64,000 nt of DNA from Martelella lutilitoris (GCF_016598595.1 NZ_CP066786.1:1139501-1203500); one strand, 5' to 3'; positions 10,296 to 20,378 are shown, counted from the first letter of the stretch. Numbers and translations are program-made. Notes: generated from the letters alone by a model not told the origin.

Positions 10296-10317
10296 TATAT
10301 ATAGCTTGCTATATATA
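10296..10317. promoter_or_regulatory. Perfect 22-base dyad, probable MarR operator 2
   Basis: TATATATAGC-TT-GCTATATATA, perfect inverted repeat. Its centre is exactly 22 bases, about two helical turns, from the centre of the first dyad, so two dimers could bind the same face of the DNA. It ends 18 bases before the divergent membrane-protein gene. Confidence 0.7.
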
Positions 10318-10334
10318 ATTAATGGAGCACTGAC

Positions 10335-10769
10335 ATGCTGAAGACACTGCATCCCGTTGCCGGCGCTCTGGCGCTGGCGCTCATCATCGCATTCTGGCTT
10401 TCGACCGTTCTTGCGGAAATGCTCGCGGGGCCGGCGCTCGTCACGCTGGTCAAGACATCGATCCCCTGGGGCTTTCTGTTGCTTGTGCCGCTCCTGGCGC
10501 TCGCGGGGTTTTCCGGCTTTCGCCTGGCGCGGCCAATGCGCGGGCCGCTTGTGGCGGCAAAGCGCCGGCGCATGCCGATCATCGCCATCAACGGCATTGT
10601 CGTGCTGATCCCGTGCGCCCTGTTCCTCGCCTCAAAGGCGCAGGCAGGCGCGTTTGACGCGTCCTTCTACGTCGTGCAGGCGCTCGAGCTCGTCTTCGGC
10701 GCGATCAACATCACGCTGATGGGCATGAACATGCGCGACGGGCGGCGGATGACGGCAAAGCGTCGCTGA
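10335..10769 (+). CDS. Small four-helix membrane protein, divergent from MarR regulator
   Basis: A 144-residue protein of unknown function with about four hydrophobic segments (near residues 5-27, 42-63, 82-101 and 111-130) separated by basic loops such as RLARPMRG and KRRRMP, predicting an inner-membrane protein. AATGGAGC lies before the ATG. It is transcribed away from the MarR gene across two perfect dyads, so it is probably the main target of that regulator. I do not recognise a named family with confidence. Confidence 0.75.
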   Translation: MLKTLHPVAGALALALIIAFWLSTVLAEMLAGPALVTLVKTSIPWGFLLLVPLLALAGFSGFRLARPMRGPLVAAKRRRMPIIAINGIVVLIPCALFLASKAQAGAFDASFYVVQALELVFGAINITLMGMNMRDGRRMTAKRR

Positions 10770-10810
10770 CCGCGCTCCGCATTATCGACCGTCGCCGTCC
10801 GGGCCGAGCG

Positions 10811-11569
10811 TCAGATCCGGCCGGCGGCGGTGGCATAGGCCCGAACGGCATCGCCGAAAGCCGCAAACAGCCTGCGCGACGTCTCGTCTGTCTTCGCCCA
10901 GTATTCCGGATGCCACTGGACGCCGACGGCGAAATTCCTCGCGCCGATGACCGAGACGGCCTCCACCGTGCCGTCGGGCGCGATGGCCTCGACGGCAAGA
11001 CCAGGGGCGACATCGCCGATCGCCTGGCGGTGCAGCGAATTCACCTGAACCTCGCCGGGACCAAGAATATCGGCAAGGCAGGTGCCTTCCTTCACATGCA
11101 CCGGCTGACGGATGACGAAGAGGGCATCGCGGTCGCCTTCGGGCGGCTGGCGGTGGTCGATGCGTCCTTCAAGCTCGTGCACCTCGCTCACCAGCGTGCC
11201 GCCAAGCGCGACATTGAGCTCCTGGATGCCGCGGCAGATGCACAGAAGCGGCATGCCGCGCTCGATCGCGCGGCGGATCATCGGAAGGGTGGTGGCATCC
11301 CGGCCGGGGTCGAAGGGGCCGTCGCGTTCCTCTTCTGTCTTGCCGTAGAGCGCCGGCGCCACATTGGAGCGGGAGCCGGTGATCATCACTCCGTCGACGC
11401 GGTCGAGCATGGCGTCGATATCCTGCGCGTCGCCCAGTGCGGGAATGATGAAGCTCATCGCGCCCGCGACATCCAGCGCCGCGCCGACATATTGCTGCTG
11501 CGCGGCATGCCAGGTGGTCTCGCGGAAAAAACAGGTATCGGCGGGAACGGCGACGATCGGTTTTGACAT
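10811..11569 (-). CDS. Gamma-glutamyl-gamma-aminobutyrate hydrolase family protein (class I glutamine amidotransferase-like)
   Basis: A 252-residue cytoplasmic hydrolase of the peptidase C26 family; PuuD, the best-known member, cleaves gamma-glutamyl-GABA in putrescine breakdown. The nucleophile Cys112 lies in CICRGIQELNV and the catalytic His220 and Glu222 in VQWHPEYW. GRIDHRQP and VNSLHRQAI are further family motifs. I start at 11569 (MSKPIVAV) because GGAGCC sits just upstream; a 67-residue longer form is without support. No putrescine genes are adjacent, so the natural substrate is uncertain. It is divergent from the TakP-like gene across about 275 bases. Confidence 0.88.
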   Translation of the reverse strand: MSKPIVAVPADTCFFRETTWHAAQQQYVGAALDVAGAMSFIIPALGDAQDIDAMLDRVDGVMITGSRSNVAPALYGKTEEERDGPFDPGRDATTLPMIRRAIERGMPLLCICRGIQELNVALGGTLVSEVHELEGRIDHRQPPEGDRDALFVIRQPVHVKEGTCLADILGPGEVQVNSLHRQAIGDVAPGLAVEAIAPDGTVEAVSVIGARNFAVGVQWHPEYWAKTDETSRRLFAAFGDAVRAYATAAGRI

Positions 11570-11760
11570 GGTGGCTCCGCTGGCGGTTTTTTCGAAGTGA
11601 TGTCGCCTTGTCGGAGGTCTGTCAAACGAATCCGCGCTGCACGTCCATGGCAAATTCTGATCGGGCGATAACGGCCCGTGATCGCGGACTATTAGACATT
11701 GGTCGTATCGGGCCGGAATTCGGGGCAGAAAAGTCTCCTTCGCCTGCAGGCGAGAGTTGA

Positions 11761-12963
<1,203 letters not shown>

Positions 12964-12991
12964 TCCGGGCAGGTCCTGGCGTATAAGGGAC

Positions 12992-13022
12992 AACCCGGAA
13001 GCGACTGCTTCCGGGTTTTTTG
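12992..13022 (+). terminator. Intrinsic terminator after TakP-like gene
   Basis: Stem AACCCGGAAGC/GCTTCCGGGTT with loop GACT followed by TTTTT; 29 bases after the stop of the binding-protein gene. Confidence 0.88.
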
Positions 13023-13086
13023 CTGACAAAGCCAAAGGGGAGCAGGCTGCTGCCTCCATCGGCCTTCCCCTTCTTTGCCAAGAAGA

Positions 13087-13118
13087 AAAACCCCGAAAGC
13101 GGCTGCTTTCGGGGTTTT
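13087..13118 (-). terminator. Intrinsic terminator after TRAP permease gene (probably works both ways)
   Basis: Perfect stem AAAACCCCGAAAGC/GCTTTCGGGGTTTT around GGCT. T-runs lie on both sides, so it can stop transcripts from either direction. It lies 25 bases beyond the stop of the large TRAP permease. Confidence 0.82.
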
Positions 13119-13142
13119 CGCTGTTTTGCCTGCGCCGATACC

Positions 13143-14921
13143 TCAGTTGAAGTTCAGGCTCGGCGGGTCGTCGAGATTGAGGCTATCGCCGCCCGAGCCG
13201 CCGTCCGAGGGACTGTCCCCGAAGTTCGGCAGGGCAAAGGGATCATCGCCGTTGCCGTCACCGCCGCCGAAGTCGAGGTTGAACGGATCGTCGACGCTGC
13301 CGCCGAAGGAGGGCATCTCGATCGTCACCGAATCGGGATCGACGGTCACGACCTCGTCCTTATAGTGGGTGACGAGCTTCGGGAAGAAGATCACCGCCAG
13401 GATGGCGAGGAACTGGATGACGATATAGGGGATGATGCCCTTGTAGATCTGCAGCGTGCGTACGCCCTGCATGATCCTGCCCGTGCCCTTGTCGGTCCAT
13501 TCCCCGGCCGGCGTCACCGAGCGCAGGTAGAACAGCGAAAAGCCGAAGGGCGGCGTCAGGAACGAGGTCTGAAGGTTGAGACCCAGAATGATGCCGAACC
13601 AGATCAGGTCGATGCCCAGCGCCTCGGCCGGCGCCACCAGAAGCGGCACCATGATGAAGGCGATTTCGAAGAAATCGAGGAAGCAGCCAAGGATGAAGAC
13701 GATGATGGTGACGACGATCAGGAAGCCGTATTCGCCACCCGGCAGGCCCGTCAGCAGTTCCTCGATCCAGACATTGCCGTTGATGCCGTAGAAGGTGAGG
13801 CTGAAGACGCGCGCGCCCATCAGGATCATCATCACGAAGGCGGAGAGCTTGGTCGTGCTGTCGAGCGCCTTCCTGAGCGATTTCAGATCAAGCCGCCCCT
13901 TGGCGAGCGCCAGGATGAGCGCGCCGGTGGCGCCCATGGCGCCCCCTTCCGTCGGCGTTGCGATGCCGAGGAAGATCGTGCCGAGCACGAGAAAGATCAG
14001 CGCCAGCGGCGGAACCAGGACGATGATCACCTGCTGGCTGAGCCGCGACAGGAGATTGAGCTTCATCCGGTCGTTGGCGATCGCCACCAGATAGACGACG
14101 ACGACGCCGAAGACCATGGCCGCCACCAGCCGCCAGGCATCGCCGAGCCCGGTGAACAGGACATGGTAGCCGAGGAAATAGAGCGCGACGGCGACGGCGA
14201 TCATGACGAACAGGGAAATCACGCCGCTGCCCAGCGTGCGGGCTGCGGCCGGCATAGCGGGGGCCGCCTTGGGGCGGATCATCGTCACCACGAACACGTA
14301 GAGACAGTAGGCGGCGATCACCAGCAGCGACGGATAGAGCGCGCCGACATACATGTCGCCGACCGAGCGGCCAAGCTGATCGGCCATGACGATGAGGACG
14401 AGCGAGGGCGGGACGATCTGCGCCAGCGTGCCCGACGCGGCGATGGTGCCGGTGGCGAACGATCGGTCATAGCTGTAGCGCAGCATGACAGGCAGCGAGA
14501 TCAGGCCCATGGCCATGACCGATGCGGCGACAACGCCCGTGGTGGCCCCGAGCAGCGCGCCGACGAGGACGACGGCATAGGCAACGCCGCCGCGCACGGG
14601 ACCGAACAATTGGCCGATCGTGTCCAGCAGGTCCTCGGCCATGCGCGAACGTTCGAGGATGATGCCCATGAAGGTGAAGAAGGGCACTGCCAGGAGCGTC
14701 TCGTTCGACATGATGCCGCCGAAGAAACGGTCTGGATGGGACTGAAGGAGTGGCCAGAACAGCGTGATCTCGGGCGAGATCGACGAGAATTCGACCCCGA
14801 GCACGAAAAACGCCAGGCCGCCCGCGGCAAGCGTGAAGGCGACGGGATAGCCCAGAAGCAGCATCGCCATCACGGAGATGAACATGATGGGCGCGAGGTT
14901 GTGCGCGATCAGGTCAGTCAT
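13143..14921 (-). CDS. TRAP transporter large permease (DctM family) with Gly/Asp-rich C-terminal tail
   Basis: A 592-residue multi-helix inner-membrane protein, the ion-coupled translocation subunit of a TRAP system. Typical DctM sequences are LLLGYPVAFTLAAGGLAFF near the N-terminus, FFTFMGIILERSRMAEDLLD, GATTGVVAASVMAMGLI and PPSLVLIVMADQLG. It is longer than the common 430-residue DctM; the extra length is additional helices mid-protein and a soluble tail of about 50 residues rich in Gly, Asp, Ser and Asn (for example NLDFGGGDGNGDD) after the last helix. Its start overlaps the stop of the small permease gene by eight bases. It pairs with the TakP-like binding protein encoded convergently. 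Confidence 0.92.
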   Translation of the reverse strand: MTDLIAHNLAPIMFISVMAMLLLGYPVAFTLAAGGLAFFVLGVEFSSISPEITLFWPLLQSHPDRFFGGIMSNETLLAVPFFTFMGIILERSRMAEDLLDTIGQLFGPVRGGVAYAVVLVGALLGATTGVVAASVMAMGLISLPVMLRYSYDRSFATGTIAASGTLAQIVPPSLVLIVMADQLGRSVGDMYVGALYPSLLVIAAYCLYVFVVTMIRPKAAPAMPAAARTLGSGVISLFVMIAVAVALYFLGYHVLFTGLGDAWRLVAAMVFGVVVVYLVAIANDRMKLNLLSRLSQQVIIVLVPPLALIFLVLGTIFLGIATPTEGGAMGATGALILALAKGRLDLKSLRKALDSTTKLSAFVMMILMGARVFSLTFYGINGNVWIEELLTGLPGGEYGFLIVVTIIVFILGCFLDFFEIAFIMVPLLVAPAEALGIDLIWFGIILGLNLQTSFLTPPFGFSLFYLRSVTPAGEWTDKGTGRIMQGVRTLQIYKGIIPYIVIQFLAILAVIFFPKLVTHYKDEVVTVDPDSVTIEMPSFGGSVDDPFNLDFGGGDGNGDDPFALPNFGDSPSDGGSGGDSLNLDDPPSLNFN

Positions 14922-15492
14922 TCGGCCTGTCCTCTGTCATCATGTGGGCGGCGTTGCCGGCGTCCGAATAGAGATGATCGTTCTCCTTGAGATGTCCGGA
15001 AATGACCGCGGCGCGCTTGATGATTTCCGAAAAGGCCTGCAGCAGCAGCAGGATGAAGCCGATCAGGATAAAGGACTTCGCGGGCCAGAGGATCAGCCCG
15101 CCGGCATTGGTCGAATGCTCGCCGCTCTCGAAGGAGCGCCAGAACCACGGCCAGGCGAGATAGATCATCATCCCGGCAAAGGGCACGAGGAAGATCGTGT
15201 GCAGGATGAGGTCGATCCAGTCGCGGGTGCGCTTGCTCCACGAAGACGAGAGAATGTCGATCCGGATGTGCTCGTTCTTCAACAGCGCATAGGCGGCCGC
15301 CAGCATGAAGACGGCGCCGTAAAGATACCATTGCAGTTCCAGCATGGCGTTGGACGAAAGCGAGAAGAGCTTTCGGCTCACCGCATTGCCGGCGCTGACG
15401 AGGACTGCCACGAGGAGCAGCCAGGACACCGAATGTCCGATGAATTCATTCAGCCTGTCGATGGTTCGGCTTATTGTTATCAGTGGTTTCAT
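14914..15492 (-). CDS. TRAP transporter small permease (DctQ family)
   Basis: A 192-residue protein with four membrane helices; the motif LELQWYLYGAVFMLAAAYALL and NEHIRIDIL are typical of DctQ. It stabilises the large permease and bridges to the binding protein. I place the start at the ATG at 15492 because TTGGAGGCCCCA gives a good ribosome-binding site there; a TTG four codons upstream is inside that site. It overlaps the large permease gene by eight bases, so the two are translated together. The upstream 287 bases, shared with the divergent oxidase subunit gene, hold no other gene. Confidence 0.9.
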   Translation of the reverse strand: MKPLITISRTIDRLNEFIGHSVSWLLLVAVLVSAGNAVSRKLFSLSSNAMLELQWYLYGAVFMLAAAYALLKNEHIRIDILSSSWSKRTRDWIDLILHTIFLVPFAGMMIYLAWPWFWRSFESGEHSTNAGGLILWPAKSFILIGFILLLLQAFSEIIKRAAVISGHLKENDHLYSDAGNAAHMMTEDRPND

Positions 15493-15779
15493 TGGGGCCT
15501 CCAAACCGTCCGACTTCCTTAATGGAAGTTGTCAAGGCCACGCAACATGCCTTTGGTACAATATGGGATGAAAAACGCCGCCATTTTGTATTTTTTGTCC
15601 GTCCCGGCCGGAGATGCGGACATGATATTTGCCTGGCGGTTCCCCGCCCCGGCGCTGTCGTCGCGCGATTGTTGCCCCGGGCGCGTCGGATGTGGTAATC
15701 GGGAAGCGGATTATGGGACATTGTCCGGAACAGGACTGTTGCCGAAAGGCCGGCAGCGACGGGCTGACAGGAGGGATTG

Positions 15780-16004
15780 ATGCAGAATGTTGAAACGGGC
15801 GCGACGCAACCCGCTGACGAAGTGGATTATGCGGAGCATGCCAACACCTACAAGCTGTTCCTCAACGGAACCAAATACGGCACGGTTCACCTCGTGGCGC
15901 TTCTGGTGGCGATGGCGGCCGGCCTGCTTGGCCCGTTCGGTTTCATCGGCAGCTTGATCATTTTCATTCTCATCAGCGCCATCGGCATCTATATTCTCCG
16001 CTGA
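15780..16004 (+). CDS. aa3-type cytochrome c oxidase subunit IV
   Basis: A 74-residue protein with one C-terminal membrane hairpin region and a hydrophilic N-terminus. The sequence EHANTYKLFLNGTKYGTVHLVALLV is characteristic of the small bacterial aa3 oxidase subunit IV family, an accessory subunit of the terminal oxidase in the inner membrane. The ATG at 15780 has AGGAGGGA immediately upstream. It stands apart from any catalytic oxidase genes and just upstream of the pnt operon, an arrangement I associate with rhizobial genomes. It could be co-transcribed with pnt, since only 98 bases separate them. Confidence 0.88.
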   Translation: MQNVETGATQPADEVDYAEHANTYKLFLNGTKYGTVHLVALLVAMAAGLLGPFGFIGSLIIFILISAIGIYILR

Positions 16005-16102
16005 GCGTCCGTCCGGGCGTATCCGTTCCTAGAAACGCGGCATGACAGACGCAGTGCTGCGCTCCCTTGTTGCGCGTTTCGATCTGTCTTTGGGAGACAA
16101 GT

Positions 16103-17254
16103 TTGAGCAAGACACTATTTGTGCCGAAAGAGACGGCCCTCGCGGAGACGCGTGTGGCGGCCTCGCCCGACACGGTCAAGAAGCTGAAGGCGCTCGGCCT
16201 CGATATCGTCATAGAAACCGGTGCGGGGTTTGCTTCCGGCATCGACGACGATGCCTTCCGGGAAGCCGGCGCCGAAATCGCCGGTTCCGACGCCGCAGCC
16301 AACGCCGATGTAATCTTCAGGGTCCGCCGGCCGGAGCCTCATGAATACGAAACCTATAAGAGCGGCGCGATCGTCGTCGCCATGATGGACCCTTACGGCA
16401 ATGAAGAGGCGCTTGCCGCCATGGCCGGAAAGGGGATTTCCGCCATTGCCATGGAACTGATGCCGCGCATCACCCGCGCGCAGTCGATGGACGTGCTGTC
16501 CTCGCAGGCAAACCTTGCCGGTTATCAGGCCGTCATCGAGGCGGCGGCCGTGTTCGACCGCGCCATGCCGATGATGATGACGGCGGCGGGCACGGTGCCG
16601 GCCGCGCGCGTCTTCGTCATGGGTGCCGGCGTTGCCGGTCTCCAGGCCATCGCGACCGCGCGCCGGCTTGGCGCCGTGGTTTCGGCAACCGATGTCCGTC
16701 CCGCCGCCAAGGAGCAGGTCGCCTCGCTCGGCGCGAAATTCATCGCCGTCGAGGATGACGAGTTCAAGGCGGCAGAGACCGCCGGCGGCTATGCCAAGGA
16801 AATGTCGGACGCATACAAGGCCAAGCAGGCCGATCTCGTCGCCGCCCACATCGCCAAGCAGGACGTGGTCATCACCACCGCGCTGATTCCCGGCCGTCCC
16901 GCGCCGCGGCTCGTCACCCGCGAGATGCTGTCGGCGATGAAGCTCGGTTCGGTCGCCGTCGATCTCGCCGTCGAGCGCGGCGGCAATATCGAGGGCGCGG
17001 AAGCCGGCAAGGTCGCCACGGTCGAAGGCGTTTCCGTCATCGGCCTCCTCAATCTGCCCGGCCGGATCGCGGCATCCGCTTCGCTGCTTTACGCCAAGAA
17101 CCTGCTCACTTTCTTCCAGACACTGGTCGACAAGGAGAGCGGCGCAATCAACATCAACCGGGAGGACGAGCTCGTCGCCGCGACGCTTCTGACGCATGAA
17201 GGCGCGGTCGTTCATCCGAAATTCGGCGGCACGGCCGCCGGGGGAGAGGCCTGA
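16103..17254 (+). CDS. pntAA: NAD(P) transhydrogenase subunit alpha, part 1
   Basis: Cytoplasmic NAD(H)-binding domain (dI) of the proton-translocating transhydrogenase, which makes NADPH from NADH using the proton gradient. The 383-residue product starts SKTLFVPKETALAETRVAASPD and carries the nucleotide-binding motif GAGVAGLQAIATARRLGAVVSATDVR. I choose a TTG start at 16103 because GGGAGA lies five bases upstream and family similarity begins right there; no ATG fits. The stop overlaps the next start (TGATG), indicating coupled translation. The alpha chain is split into two genes here, as in Rhodospirillum rubrum and most alphaproteobacteria. Confidence 0.94.
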   Translation: MSKTLFVPKETALAETRVAASPDTVKKLKALGLDIVIETGAGFASGIDDDAFREAGAEIAGSDAAANADVIFRVRRPEPHEYETYKSGAIVVAMMDPYGNEEALAAMAGKGISAIAMELMPRITRAQSMDVLSSQANLAGYQAVIEAAAVFDRAMPMMMTAAGTVPAARVFVMGAGVAGLQAIATARRLGAVVSATDVRPAAKEQVASLGAKFIAVEDDEFKAAETAGGYAKEMSDAYKAKQADLVAAHIAKQDVVITTALIPGRPAPRLVTREMLSAMKLGSVAVDLAVERGGNIEGAEAGKVATVEGVSVIGLLNLPGRIAASASLLYAKNLLTFFQTLVDKESGAININREDELVAATLLTHEGAVVHPKFGGTAAGGEA

Positions 17255-17667
17255 TGGCTTTTGAAGATGTCACCACCTCCATCAACGAGGCGATCACCTC
17301 GCTGGAGCAGGCCAAGACCGCGCTCGGCAATTTCGAGGACGGCTCGCTGGCAGCCCTTGCTCATGGCGCGACGGGCGGGGCGATCGATCCCTTCGTGTTC
17401 CAGCTGGCGATCTTCGTGCTCGCCGTCTTTGTCGGCTATTACGTCGTCTGGTCGGTCACGCCGGCGCTGCATACGCCGCTGATGGCGGTCACCAACGCCA
17501 TTTCCTCGGTCATCGTCGTCGGCGCGCTTCTGGCGGTCGGCCTCTCGGCGAGCGGCCTTGCGACCGGCTTCGGCTTCGTGGCGCTCATTCTCGTCGCCAT
17601 CAATATTTTCGGCGGATTTCTTGTCACCCAGCGCATGCTGGCGATGTACAAGAAAAAGGACAAGTAA
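17254..17667 (+). CDS. pntAB: NAD(P) transhydrogenase subunit alpha, part 2
   Basis: Membrane part of the split alpha chain, 137 residues. Hydrophobic segments such as FQLAIFVLAVFVGYYVVW, the conserved TPLMAVTNAISSVIVVGALLAVG region and GFVALILVAINIFGGFLVTQRML form four helices of the proton channel (dII), and the C-terminus is the typical basic MYKKKDK. It begins within the pntAA stop codon and ends 12 bases before pntB. All parts expected of the family are present. Confidence 0.95.
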   Translation: MAFEDVTTSINEAITSLEQAKTALGNFEDGSLAALAHGATGGAIDPFVFQLAIFVLAVFVGYYVVWSVTPALHTPLMAVTNAISSVIVVGALLAVGLSASGLATGFGFVALILVAINIFGGFLVTQRMLAMYKKKDK

Positions 17668-17679
17668 GGCGGTCGAAAC

Positions 17680-19077
17680 ATGTCAGTCAATTTTGCAGCC
17701 TTGCTGTTCCTCGTATCAGCGGTTCTCTTCATTCTCGCGCTGCGCGGTCTGTCGCATCCCTCGACCAGCCGCAAGGGCAATATCTACGGCATGGTCGGTA
17801 TGGCGATCGCCATTGGCACGACCCTGCTTCTGGCCAAGCCCGGCTTTTCGGCGCTGGTCTTCATCGTGCTGGCGCTGGCGATCGGCGGCGGCATCGGCGC
17901 CTATATCGCCCGCACCATTCCGATGACGGCAATGCCGCAGCTCGTGGCCGGGTTCCACTCACTCGTCGGCCTTGCCGCCGTTCTGGTGGCCGCCGCCGCG
18001 CTCTATTCGCCGGAAAGCTTCAATATCGGCGTTCCCGATGATATCCATCTTCGGGCCCTGATCGAGTTGGCGATCGGCGCCGCGATCGGCGCGATCACAT
18101 TTACCGGGTCGATCATCGCGTTCCTGAAGCTCGATGGCCGCATGTCCGGCAAGCCGATCATGCTGCCCGGCCGTCATGCGATCAACATCGCGCTTCTGGT
18201 GGCGCTCGTCGTCTTCGTCGTCTCGCTTTCGGCAACGGCGAGCCCGATCCATTTCTGGCTGATCGTCATCATTGCCCTGGTGCTCGGCGTTCTCATCATC
18301 GTCCCCATCGGCGGCGCAGACATGCCAGTCGTAGTCTCGATGTTGAACTCCTATTCGGGCTGGGCGGCCGCCGGCATCGGCTTCACGCTCGGCAACATGG
18401 CGCTGATCGTCACCGGCGCGCTTGTGGGTTCCTCGGGTGCGATCCTCTCTTACATCATGTGCAAGGGCATGAACCGCTCGTTCATCTCGGTCATTCTCGG
18501 CGGCTTCGGCGGCGAGACGGCGTCTTCGGGCGGCGGCGACCAGGTCGAGCGCAATGTGAAGACCGGCTCCGCCGACGATGCCGCCTTCCTGATGGAGAAC
18601 GCCTCCAAGGTGATCATCGTGCCCGGCTACGGCATGGCGGTTGCCCAGGCCCAGCACGCGCTCAGGGAACTGGCCGATCTGCTGAAGGAGAAGGGCGTCG
18701 AGGTCAAATACGCCATTCATCCGGTGGCCGGCCGCATGCCGGGTCATATGAACGTGCTGCTCGCCGAGGCCAATGTGCCCTATGACGAGGTGTTCGAGCT
18801 GGAAGACATCAACTCCGAATTCGCCCAGGCCGATGTCGCCTATGTGATCGGCGCGAACGATGTCACCAATCCGGCTGCCCGCGACGACAAGACCTCGCCG
18901 ATCTACGGCATGCCTATCCTCGACGTCGACAAGGCCAAGACCTGCCTCTTCGTCAAGCGCTCGCTCGGCTCCGGCTATGCCGGCATCGACAACGAGCTGT
19001 TCTACAAGGACGGCACGATGATGCTGCTCGGCGACGCCAAGAAGATGACCGAAGACATCGTCAAGGCGATGGACTGA
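17680..19077 (+). CDS. pntB: NAD(P) transhydrogenase subunit beta
   Basis: A 465-residue protein with about eight membrane helices (the rest of the proton channel) and a cytoplasmic C-terminal NADP(H)-binding domain. Landmarks are GADMPVVVSMLNSYSGWAAA in the membrane part and VIIVPGYGMAVAQAQHAL, HPVAGRMPGHMNVLLAEA and IGANDVTNPAARDD in the nucleotide-binding domain. It closes the three-gene operon and is followed by a terminator. Length and motif order are normal. Confidence 0.96.
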   Translation: MSVNFAALLFLVSAVLFILALRGLSHPSTSRKGNIYGMVGMAIAIGTTLLLAKPGFSALVFIVLALAIGGGIGAYIARTIPMTAMPQLVAGFHSLVGLAAVLVAAAALYSPESFNIGVPDDIHLRALIELAIGAAIGAITFTGSIIAFLKLDGRMSGKPIMLPGRHAINIALLVALVVFVVSLSATASPIHFWLIVIIALVLGVLIIVPIGGADMPVVVSMLNSYSGWAAAGIGFTLGNMALIVTGALVGSSGAILSYIMCKGMNRSFISVILGGFGGETASSGGGDQVERNVKTGSADDAAFLMENASKVIIVPGYGMAVAQAQHALRELADLLKEKGVEVKYAIHPVAGRMPGHMNVLLAEANVPYDEVFELEDINSEFAQADVAYVIGANDVTNPAARDDKTSPIYGMPILDVDKAKTCLFVKRSLGSGYAGIDNELFYKDGTMMLLGDAKKMTEDIVKAMD

Positions 19078-19100
19078 TCGCTCCCGCGCATCCATCCTGA

Positions 19101-19136
19101 CGCCCCGATCTTGCAGAAGACCGGGGCGTTTCGTTT
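19101..19136 (+). terminator. Intrinsic terminator of the pnt operon
   Basis: Stem CGCCCCG/CGGGGCG (19101-19107 with 19122-19128), 14-base loop, then TTTCGTTTT; 23 bases after pntB. Confidence 0.75.
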
Positions 19137-19214
19137 TCGTGGGCGGCCTTGTTGGCGGAACCTCCGCATGCTGTCCGGCGTTCAACCCTGACGATTGATC
19201 ATGAGGAAACTGCC

Positions 19215-20012
19215 GTGAAGCTTGTCCGCCCGCTCTTTGTGTTTCCGCTCATTGTTGCCGCCGGCCTTTCGACGATGAGCATGGACATGCCTGAAAACCC
19301 GCCGGTTCCGGAGCAGCGTCCGGACGATCTCGAACCGGCCGCGGGGCAGGAGGAGCGCGCGCAGCCCGCGAAACCGGCATCGGAAAATACCGGAGAGGAC
19401 GCCGAGGTCTCGGAAACGGTCGCGCCCGAAGACCCTGCGCCACCGATTGAAGATGACGGTGAGTTTGCCCGCTGCACCGCGGCGCTCACGGCGCTGGGCG
19501 TCGAATACGAGGTTCTGGAGACGATTGATGATCCCGGCCAGTGCGGGGTGGGGCGACCGCTCAGCGTCACCATGGCGGCCGACGGCGTGCCGCTGCAGCC
19601 TGCCGGCACAATGCGCTGCAAGACCGCGCTGGCGCTGGCAAGCTGGCTTACCGCCTATGTCGCGCCCTCGGCCGAGATCGCCTTCGGCGCGGGCACGAAA
19701 CTGACGGAAGTCCGCCAGGCTTCAACCTATGTCTGCCGCAACCGCAACAGTCGGTCGGACGGCAAGATTTCCGAACACGCCAGGGGCAACGCCGTCGATA
19801 TCCGCTCGCTCTCCTTTTCGAACGGCAAGACCATAGACATGGTGCCGCGCAGGAAGGATGGCAGCCTCACCGGCGCGTTCCAGCGCACCGCAAGCGCCTC
19901 GGCCTGCCTGTTCTTTTCGACCGTCCTGTCCCCCGGCAGCGACGCGACCCATCAGGACCACATGCATCTCGACGTAATCGAGCGCAGCCGGGGCTACCGC
20001 TATTGCCGCTGA
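19215..20012 (+). CDS. Extensin-like family protein (probable exported cell-wall protein)
   Basis: A 265-residue protein with an N-terminal hydrophobic signal (VRPLFVFPLIVAAGLSTMS), a long Pro/Glu-rich linker, and a C-terminal extensin-like domain of about 170 residues. Recognisable parts are CGVGRPLSV, MRCKTALALASWL, the YVCRNRN motif, the SEHARGNAVDI motif and HQDHMHLDV near the end. The His and Asp residues in the last two resemble metal-binding D-Ala-D-Ala carboxypeptidase-like (peptidase M15) folds, so a peptidoglycan role in the periplasm is plausible. The GTG start at 19215 has GAGGA eight bases upstream. The opposite-strand gene downstream ends only four bases away. Confidence 0.82.
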   Translation: MKLVRPLFVFPLIVAAGLSTMSMDMPENPPVPEQRPDDLEPAAGQEERAQPAKPASENTGEDAEVSETVAPEDPAPPIEDDGEFARCTAALTALGVEYEVLETIDDPGQCGVGRPLSVTMAADGVPLQPAGTMRCKTALALASWLTAYVAPSAEIAFGAGTKLTEVRQASTYVCRNRNSRSDGKISEHARGNAVDIRSLSFSNGKTIDMVPRRKDGSLTGAFQRTASASACLFFSTVLSPGSDATHQDHMHLDVIERSRGYRYCR

Positions 20013-20015
20013 CGC

Positions 20016-20378
20016 TTACTGTTCCAGCCAGGTGACGGCGGCGTCTTGCTGTTCGGGCTCGAATACCTTCACGTCCGCGTGGAAAAGCATGCCGAACATC
20101 TGCACGGCCTGCGTGAAGCCGCGATTGCTGCTGACGATGGCGATGCTCTTGAAGGCCAGCGGTTCCGAGCGGCGGAAGGGTTGGCCGCCCATCGCCGACC
20201 CGATATCGGAGCCCGCGAAATCGCTGGCGGTGACCAGAAGCAGCCGCAGCCCGTCATGGCTGGAACTGTGTTCTTCAAGCGCCGGCAGCAGCACATTTTG
20301 ATAATCGCTCGCGCTCAGCGCATTGTGTATCGTGAAGCCGATGATGTTTTCCGGCAGGTCTTCGATCTTCTCGAGCAT
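20016..20378 (-). CDS. SpoIIAA/STAS-like protein
   Basis: A 120-residue cytoplasmic protein resembling the SpoIIAA-like family (DUF3478): it begins MLEKIEDLPENIIGFTIHNALSA-type sequence, followed by alternating strands and helices including LRLLLVTASDF and SIAIVSSNRGF, and ends with a Trp-Leu pair typical of the group. Members adopt a STAS-like fold and are of unsettled function; the Ser phosphorylation site of true anti-anti-sigma factors is not evident here. It is monocistronic and convergent with the extensin-like gene, with no room for a separate terminator. Confidence 0.72.
   Translation of the reverse strand: MLEKIEDLPENIIGFTIHNALSASDYQNVLLPALEEHSSSHDGLRLLLVTASDFAGSDIGSAMGGQPFRRSEPLAFKSIAIVSSNRGFTQAVQMFGMLFHADVKVFEPEQQDAAVTWLEQ

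Noticed and set aside
13020..14990. 656-codon plus-strand frame over the TRAP large permease
   Set aside because: It is antisense to a well-matched membrane protein and has a composition (very rich in Asp, Arg, His, Gln) typical of shadow frames.
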